Assembly (NCBI GenBank): GCA_013361525.1
Contig: JABFXY010000074.1
Location: forward strand, 18,162 to 82,161
DNA: 64,000 bases
Source: Polyangiaceae bacterium
GTDB lineage: Bacteria > Myxococcota_A > Polyangia > Polyangiales > Polyangiaceae
Direction: 5' to 3'
This document shows, in pieces, positions 59,734 through 64,000 of the stretch (positions are counted from its first letter, which is position 1; each line of letters begins with the position of its first letter). A model generated the notes under the pieces. The model did no database searches and was not told where the DNA came from. It saw only the letters and a list, made by a program, of their open reading frames with translations. Both the position numbers and the translations under genes were made by a program.

Positions 59734-60630
59734 TCACGCGCCTTCGAAGGCGCGCTTCATGGCGTCCACGAACCTCCGAAGCTTCGCGGGGTACAGCTTC
59801 GCCTGCGGATATGCGATGTACACGGGCAAGGTCGGTGCGCTCCATTTGGGCAGCACACGCACGAGCCTCCCGGCGCGCACGTCGTCGCGAACCAACCAAT
59901 CCGAAATGACGGCCAACCCCAATCCCTCGAGCAAGGTCGTCCGAAGCGCGTAGAGGTTGTCGGTGATGAAGCGTGGACGGATGTCGATCGTCGTCGTTTG
60001 TCGACCACGCTCGAGCCGGATGCGATTGCGGTAGAAGGTCCCGAGCGCGACCCAGGGCAACGCGGGAAGCTGCGCGGGTCGCGAGATCGAGCGGCCTTCG
60101 ATCAAGGCCGGCGACGCAACGACCATGCGTCTCACTTCGTGGATCTTCCGCGCGACCATCGATTCACTCGGTAGAGCGCCGACACGAATCAAGCAGTCGA
60201 TGCCTTCTTCGACGAACCGAATCGGCTCGTCCCGAAGGTGCCATTCGATGGTCAACTTGGGGTGCTCGCGGAGAAACTTCGCGACCGGCCGCGCGAGCTG
60301 GTCTTGCCCGAACGCGCTCGGCACGACGACGCGCAGATTCCCCTCCGGCTCTTCGTCGTCGCCGCGAATCCCCGCCTCGAAGCTGCGCCATTCGGTGATG
60401 AGCTCTCGAGCGCGCGCGACGTACCGCTCGCCCGTGTCGGTGAGCTGGATGGCGTGCGTGTCGCGCTTGAGGAGCGCCGCACCGAGGGAGCTCTCCAGCG
60501 CTCGAAGCCGGCGGCTCACGGTCGGCTGCGTGGTTCCGAGCTGTTTCGCAGCGGCCGACAGATTCCCCGCGTCGACGATACGGAGGAACGTCTCCATCAG
60601 GGCCAGCCGATCCACCTTCGCGACGGTCAT
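59734..60630 (-). CDS. LysR-family transcriptional regulator
   Basis: A 298-residue LysR protein of the CrgA-like group: HTH core NLSAAAKQLGTTQPTVSRRL, sensor segments GNLRVVVPSAFGQDQLARPV, EEGIDCLIRVG and GLGLAVISDWLVRDDV. It faces an MFS transporter gene across 74 bp. A perfect ATACGT-GAG-ACGTAT palindrome lies directly on its start codon, giving a clear autoregulatory site that can also control the transporter. Confidence 0.92.
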   Translation of the reverse strand: MTVAKVDRLALMETFLRIVDAGNLSAAAKQLGTTQPTVSRRLRALESSLGAALLKRDTHAIQLTDTGERYVARARELITEWRSFEAGIRGDDEEPEGNLRVVVPSAFGQDQLARPVAKFLREHPKLTIEWHLRDEPIRFVEEGIDCLIRVGALPSESMVARKIHEVRRMVVASPALIEGRSISRPAQLPALPWVALGTFYRNRIRLERGRQTTTIDIRPRFITDNLYALRTTLLEGLGLAVISDWLVRDDVRAGRLVRVLPKWSAPTLPVYIAYPQAKLYPAKLRRFVDAMKRAFEGA

Positions 60631-60643
60631 ACGTGAGACGTAT
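60629..60643. promoter_or_regulatory. LysR box (T-N11-A) between LysR and MFS genes
   Basis: ATACGT-GAG-ACGTAT is a perfect inverted repeat with exact T-N11-A spacing. It overlaps the first bases of the LysR gene and lies 62 bp before the MFS start. Confidence 0.7.
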
Positions 60644-60704
60644 AACGCATCGTTGGATCATGCACCTACCGTTGGGGGGCCGGCCGCACCATGCTGCCGT
60701 TCGT

Positions 60705-61895
60705 ATGGCGACGACCACCGTCGACGAATCACCTTCCGCTCCCACGCCCCTCGCGCCTTCGCTCTTCCTCCTCATCGCGGCCGGCGCAGGCCTTTCGGCG
60801 GCGAGCCTCTACTACAACCAGCCCATCCTCGGCACGATCGCGCGCGACTTCGGCGTGGCGCCGTCCGCCGTGGGGTGGCTTCCGACGTTCACCCAAGTTG
60901 GTTATGCGGTCGGCATCTTCCTCTTTGCGCCGCTCGGCGACCGTCTCGATCTGCGGCGCGTCATCATCGTGAAGGGCGCAATCTTGGCTACGGCCTTGTT
61001 GCTCGCCGGCTTCGCGCCTTCGGTCGGAGCGCTGTCCGCTGCGAGCCTCGCAATCGGCCTCGCGGCGACGACCGCACAAGACTTCGTCCCTGCAGCCGCG
61101 GCGCTCGCCCCCGCAGGAACGCGAGGCAAGACCGTCGGAATCGCGATGACCGGCCTCCTTCTCGGCATTCTGCTCTCACGCGTCGCCAGCGGCATCGTCG
61201 GTGAGCATCTCGGCTGGCGCGCGGTCTACATGGGCTCGTCGGTGCTCGTCGCCGGCCTCGTCGCCGTCACCGCCATTCGAATGCCCTCGCTGCCGCCGTC
61301 GGCGACATCGTCCTACGGCGCGCTCCTCCGTTCCACGCTCGCGCTCGTGCGAGACAAGGCGCCACTTCGCCGCGCCGCTCTCGGTCAGGCGTTGCTCGCG
61401 ATGGCATTCAGCGGCTTCTGGTCGACCCTCGCGATCGTCCTGGCCAACGAGCCTTTCCGAATGGGCAGCTCCGTCGCAGGCGCGTTCGGCCTCGCAGGAG
61501 CAGTAGGCGCGCTCGCAGCTCCGGTTGCTGGCTCGCTCGCCGACAAGCGCGGCCCCGCCGCCGTCCTTCGGGTTGGAGCCGCCCTCGTCTTCGGCGCTTT
61601 CCTCGCGCTCGTCGTCGCCCCCGGATCGTTCGTCGTGCTGCTGGTCGCAGTCGTCGTCTTCGACCTCGGTGTCCACGCTTCGTTGATTGCCCACCAGAGC
61701 ATCGTCTACGGCCTCGATGCGACCGCTCGCAGCCGCCTCAATGCGGTGCTCGTCAGCTCGATGTTCGTCGGTATGGCGATTGGGTCGGCGATTGCAGCAC
61801 GGCTCGTTGAACGATGGGGCCTGGCTGGAGTCGGCGGGCTTGGGGTCGTGGCTGCTGTTGCTGCTTGGATGGTTCGGGTCAGGTCGAGCTCCTGA
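60705..61895 (+). CDS. MFS transporter
   Basis: A 396-residue 12-segment permease. The family loop between segments 2 and 3 is PLGDRLDLRRVI, and its repeat between 8 and 9 is GSLADKRGPAAVLR. The start SLYYNQPILGTIARDFGV and the loop QDFVPAAAALAP match the drug-efflux YgaY/NepI-like subgroup with the YYNQP motif. I use the ATG at 60705; upstream codons overlap the operator. Probably controlled by the facing LysR protein. Confidence 0.92.
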   Translation: MATTTVDESPSAPTPLAPSLFLLIAAGAGLSAASLYYNQPILGTIARDFGVAPSAVGWLPTFTQVGYAVGIFLFAPLGDRLDLRRVIIVKGAILATALLLAGFAPSVGALSAASLAIGLAATTAQDFVPAAAALAPAGTRGKTVGIAMTGLLLGILLSRVASGIVGEHLGWRAVYMGSSVLVAGLVAVTAIRMPSLPPSATSSYGALLRSTLALVRDKAPLRRAALGQALLAMAFSGFWSTLAIVLANEPFRMGSSVAGAFGLAGAVGALAAPVAGSLADKRGPAAVLRVGAALVFGAFLALVVAPGSFVVLLVAVVVFDLGVHASLIAHQSIVYGLDATARSRLNAVLVSSMFVGMAIGSAIAARLVERWGLAGVGGLGVVAAVAAWMVRVRSSS

Positions 61896-61915
61896 GCAGA
61901 ATCTGCCGCAGCCGC

Positions 61916-62794
61916 TCAGCGTTTCGTCGTCAACTCATGTCGATCGAGCCAGCTCGCGATGGCATCACCGATTTCCTCGGGAATGTCTTCCGGAGCGTGA
62001 TGGCCGGCAGGGCCCATGCCGACCACCTCGAGGGCGGCGACGTTCGCGCGCGCCCATTGAATCATCGGCTGCGCACCTGTCGGCGACGGGTGCAGCCCGG
62101 CGGGCAGCTCGAACGTGAGGAGCAGCTTCGGGACCTGCGACGACGCGAGCCAAGCATCGTAGTGCGAGAAGATTTCCCGCACGTCCGCGGGCTCACCGTC
62201 GATAGGAATCTCCCGCGGCCATTGCAGCAGCGGGCGGCGCGACCGAGCGTCCGGATAGGGCGCGTAGTACGCCGCCCGCTCCTCGTCGCCGAGGCGACGC
62301 TTGCTTCCATTTTCGATTGAACGGGCCAAAAACTGGTTCTCTTCGAGGACCATCTTCTCTCCGATCCCCGGCGTGCGCAGCGACTGGAAGAGCTCGGCGC
62401 CCTTCGGCGACCATTCGCTCCACTCCATCGGCCGAAGGAAGGTCTCGAAGAGCACGATCCCGCGAACACGGTCCGGGTGACGTGCGGCCCAATCCATCGC
62501 GAGCGAGCCGCCCCAGTCGTAGCCGACGAGGACCACGTCGCGCAGACCGAGCGCTTCGAACCATGCATCGAGATAACGCGCGTGATCCGCAAAGCGGTAG
62601 CCGATATCGGGCTTGCCGGAGTCGCCCATGCCGATGAGGTCGGGTGCCAGGCACCGCGCATGCTCCGCGACGCGAGGAAAAACACCGCGCCAAATGCGCG
62701 ACGATGTCGGGTTGCCGTGGAGGAAAACCACCACGGGCCCGGTGCCGGTTTCGCGATAGGCCATTTGTGAATCGAGGACTTTGACTTCGTGCAT
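61916..62794 (-). CDS. Haloalkane dehalogenase-like alpha/beta hydrolase
   Basis: The 292-residue catalytic domain matches haloalkane dehalogenases of the HLD-II type: HGNPTSSRIWR with the halide-binding Asn, nucleophile VGYDWGGSLAMDW (Asp followed by Trp), acid Glu in LFETFLRPMEW, and His in GPAGHHAPEDIP. The ATG at 62794 has CGGGAG 7 nt upstream and suits a cytoplasmic enzyme. An ATG at 62893 in the same frame would add a weak lipoprotein-like signal (lipobox AVGC), in a part with lower third-position GC. It faces a LysR gene with two inverted repeats. Epoxide-hydrolase activity is the main alternative. Confidence 0.87.
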   Translation of the reverse strand: MHEVKVLDSQMAYRETGTGPVVVFLHGNPTSSRIWRGVFPRVAEHARCLAPDLIGMGDSGKPDIGYRFADHARYLDAWFEALGLRDVVLVGYDWGGSLAMDWAARHPDRVRGIVLFETFLRPMEWSEWSPKGAELFQSLRTPGIGEKMVLEENQFLARSIENGSKRRLGDEERAAYYAPYPDARSRRPLLQWPREIPIDGEPADVREIFSHYDAWLASSQVPKLLLTFELPAGLHPSPTGAQPMIQWARANVAALEVVGMGPAGHHAPEDIPEEIGDAIASWLDRHELTTKR

Positions 62795-62939
62795 GGTGGA
62801 CTCCCGGATGGGGGGAGCGGCGTCCGGAACACAGCCAACTGCCGCGCCGGCGAGGTCCGCGCTGAGAATCGCAATCGCCAATGACGTCCGCATGACGGTG
62901 ATGGTGGGGGCGCGCAGTCCTCCTGGCCAGTGATGATTC

Positions 62940-62966
62940 GTGAGCGGTATCCTCACCGTCGGTGAG
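62940..62966. promoter_or_regulatory. Overlapping LysR boxes before the last LysR gene
   Basis: CTCACC-GTC-GGTGAG (62952-62966) is a perfect repeat with T-N11-A spacing, covering the GTG start. Overlapping it, GTGAG-N7-CTCAC occupies 62940-62956. Together they resemble the recognition and activation sites of a LysR promoter. Confidence 0.65.
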
Positions 62967-63867
62967 CATTTCCGCGCTGGATCTCAATCTCCTCTTGGTG
63001 CTCGATGCCGTGTTGTCGGAGCGCAGCGTCGCGCGAGCGGCTCGACGCCTTCACGTCACGCCGTCCGCGGTCAGCAATTCACTCGCGCGCCTTCGCGTCG
63101 CCCTCGGCGACCCGCTGATCGCGCGAAGCGGCCGGGGTATCGTGCCGACGCCGCGCGCCGCGGAGCTGGCGCCTGCGCTGGCCCACGCCCTTCGGGGGCT
63201 GGAGAGCGTCGTCCACGGCGCCACGTTCGATCCGGCGACCACCACCCGAACCTTCACCCTGGCGATCGCCGACGTGGGCCAGGTCGTGCGCGTTCCTCAC
63301 CTCGCTGCGCGCATGGTCGCAGCGATGCCGCGCGCGCGCTTGCGCGTCGTCGGCATCGACTCGCTGATCTCACTCGGCGGCCTCGTCGGCACCGAGGTCG
63401 ACGTCGCGCTGGGCGCAGGAGAGCCAGGCCCCGGCATTCATCTAGAGCCCCTTTTCGATGAACGCACCGTGCTCGTCGCCCGGCGCGACCACCCTGCGAT
63501 AGGGAAACGACTCTCCCGTCCCACGCTGGAGGCGCTCCGCCATGTCGCGATCGAAATGGCGCCCGCCGGGGGCGTGCGCGATCGGGCGGCCGCGATCTAT
63601 GCGGACGCCGGCGTGCACCGCGAGGTTGCGGTGATCGTGCCGAGCTTCACCGCGGCAGCTGCAGTCGTCGCCGCCACCGACTTGGTCGCCAATATCCCGG
63701 CCTCGCTGGTCGACATGCTCGGATCGAGTCTGGGTCTCCGCATCGTGGCCAACCCGGTGGCGCCATATAGCGTCAGCATGAATCTACGATGGCACGAGCG
63801 CACCCATGCGGATGCGGCGATGGTCGCGTTTCGTGACTTGGTTCGTCGATCCGTCGCCAAGGATTGA
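62962..63867 (+). CDS. LysR-family transcriptional regulator (NodD/PcpR-like group)
   Basis: A 301-residue LysR protein with a GTG start. It opens DLNLLLVLDAVLSERSVARA, the form of the NodD/LinR/PcpR group, then RRLHVTPSAVSNSLARLRVALGDPL. The sensor includes FTLAIADVGQVVRVPHL and DLVANIPASLVDML. Regulators of this subgroup often respond to aromatic or chlorinated compounds, which fits the facing dehalogenase gene; that link is inference. Downstream to the window edge (133 bp) I see only GC-rich sequence without a gene. Confidence 0.9.
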   Translation: MSISALDLNLLLVLDAVLSERSVARAARRLHVTPSAVSNSLARLRVALGDPLIARSGRGIVPTPRAAELAPALAHALRGLESVVHGATFDPATTTRTFTLAIADVGQVVRVPHLAARMVAAMPRARLRVVGIDSLISLGGLVGTEVDVALGAGEPGPGIHLEPLFDERTVLVARRDHPAIGKRLSRPTLEALRHVAIEMAPAGGVRDRAAAIYADAGVHREVAVIVPSFTAAAAVVAATDLVANIPASLVDMLGSSLGLRIVANPVAPYSVSMNLRWHERTHADAAMVAFRDLVRRSVAKD

Positions 63868-64000
63868 CGGCTTCAGAGGTGAGCCGTTTCAAGGCGTATT
63901 GATCGGTAGTGGCGACGGCTTCGTTGCTTTGCCTCGGTCCGGGTGAGGTAGCGTCGCGCGGCGCCGCGGGCGGCGGCGGGGCGGCGGAAGCGGCGGCGGC

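Noticed and set aside
63868..64000. GGC-rich tail at the right edge
   Set aside because: It could be the start of a Gly/Ala-rich coding part beyond the window, but too little is visible to call a gene or a repeat.
1..64000. Search for tRNA, rRNA, CRISPR, transposase, integrase or attachment sites
   Set aside because: No sequence or translated product fits any of these; the large hairpin at 29536-29641 lacks the cloverleaf or a transposase.

Overview
The window is very GC-rich and coding is tight. The gene content points to a myxobacterium of the Polyangia type: many lipoproteins with Gly/Ser/Ala-rich linkers behind the lipobox, an adenylate-free Ser/Thr kinase next to a TPR/PEGA-like protein, ECF sigma factors with FecR, ECF42-DGPF and SnoaL partners, and an AAA+ sigma-54 activator. 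This placement is inferred from gene families only. I call 63 protein genes (one a frameshifted pseudogene, one cut by the left edge). I see no rRNA, tRNA, CRISPR array, prophage or insertion sequence.

1-4.0 kb (all minus): a DGPF/YCII protein and its ECF42 sigma factor, then a second ECF sigma factor, a FecR-TPR protein and an exported protein, nearly all joined by start/stop overlaps. 4.2-16.2 kb (mostly plus): cell-envelope and signalling genes, namely lipoproteins, a ferritin-like protein, a DD-carboxypeptidase with an unusual C-terminal extension, an acyl-CoA carboxylase carboxyltransferase, two Kelch-like lipoproteins, and a Ser/Thr kinase - TPR protein - Cys-rich lipoprotein cluster. 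16.2-25.2 kb: a CocE-type hydrolase, a flavin-dependent halogenase and, 8 bp behind it, a strongly degenerate DNA polymerase I-like protein; then YjbR, Nudix and DinB (Pol IV).

25-53 kb: a mosaic of small metabolic units, many built as a regulator facing an enzyme or transporter across a short intergenic region with a visible inverted repeat: TetR/LLM/ADH, LysR/hydrolase, LysR with an ABC-2 exporter facing a quinone-oxidoreductase-like enzyme, MarR/acyl-CoA dehydrogenase, MarR/aldo-keto reductase, LysR/aldo-keto reductase. GlpD, an OPT transporter, GST and SDRs sit among them.

53.6-57.7 kb is the best-defined system: a persulfide-dioxygenase-like MBL protein and two YeeE/YedE half-transporters run leftwards, and a TauE/SafE exporter and a sigma-54 activator run rightwards, from one 189-bp control region. 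That region carries two divergent -24/-12 promoters around a cluster of GTTTCAC/GTGAAAC repeats. I read it as a sigma-54-switched sulfide/persulfide detoxification island. The end of the window holds two more LysR-enzyme units, the last with a haloalkane dehalogenase.

Start codons are often GTG, and Shine-Dalgarno sites are often weak; where I moved a start, the reason is given in the entry.
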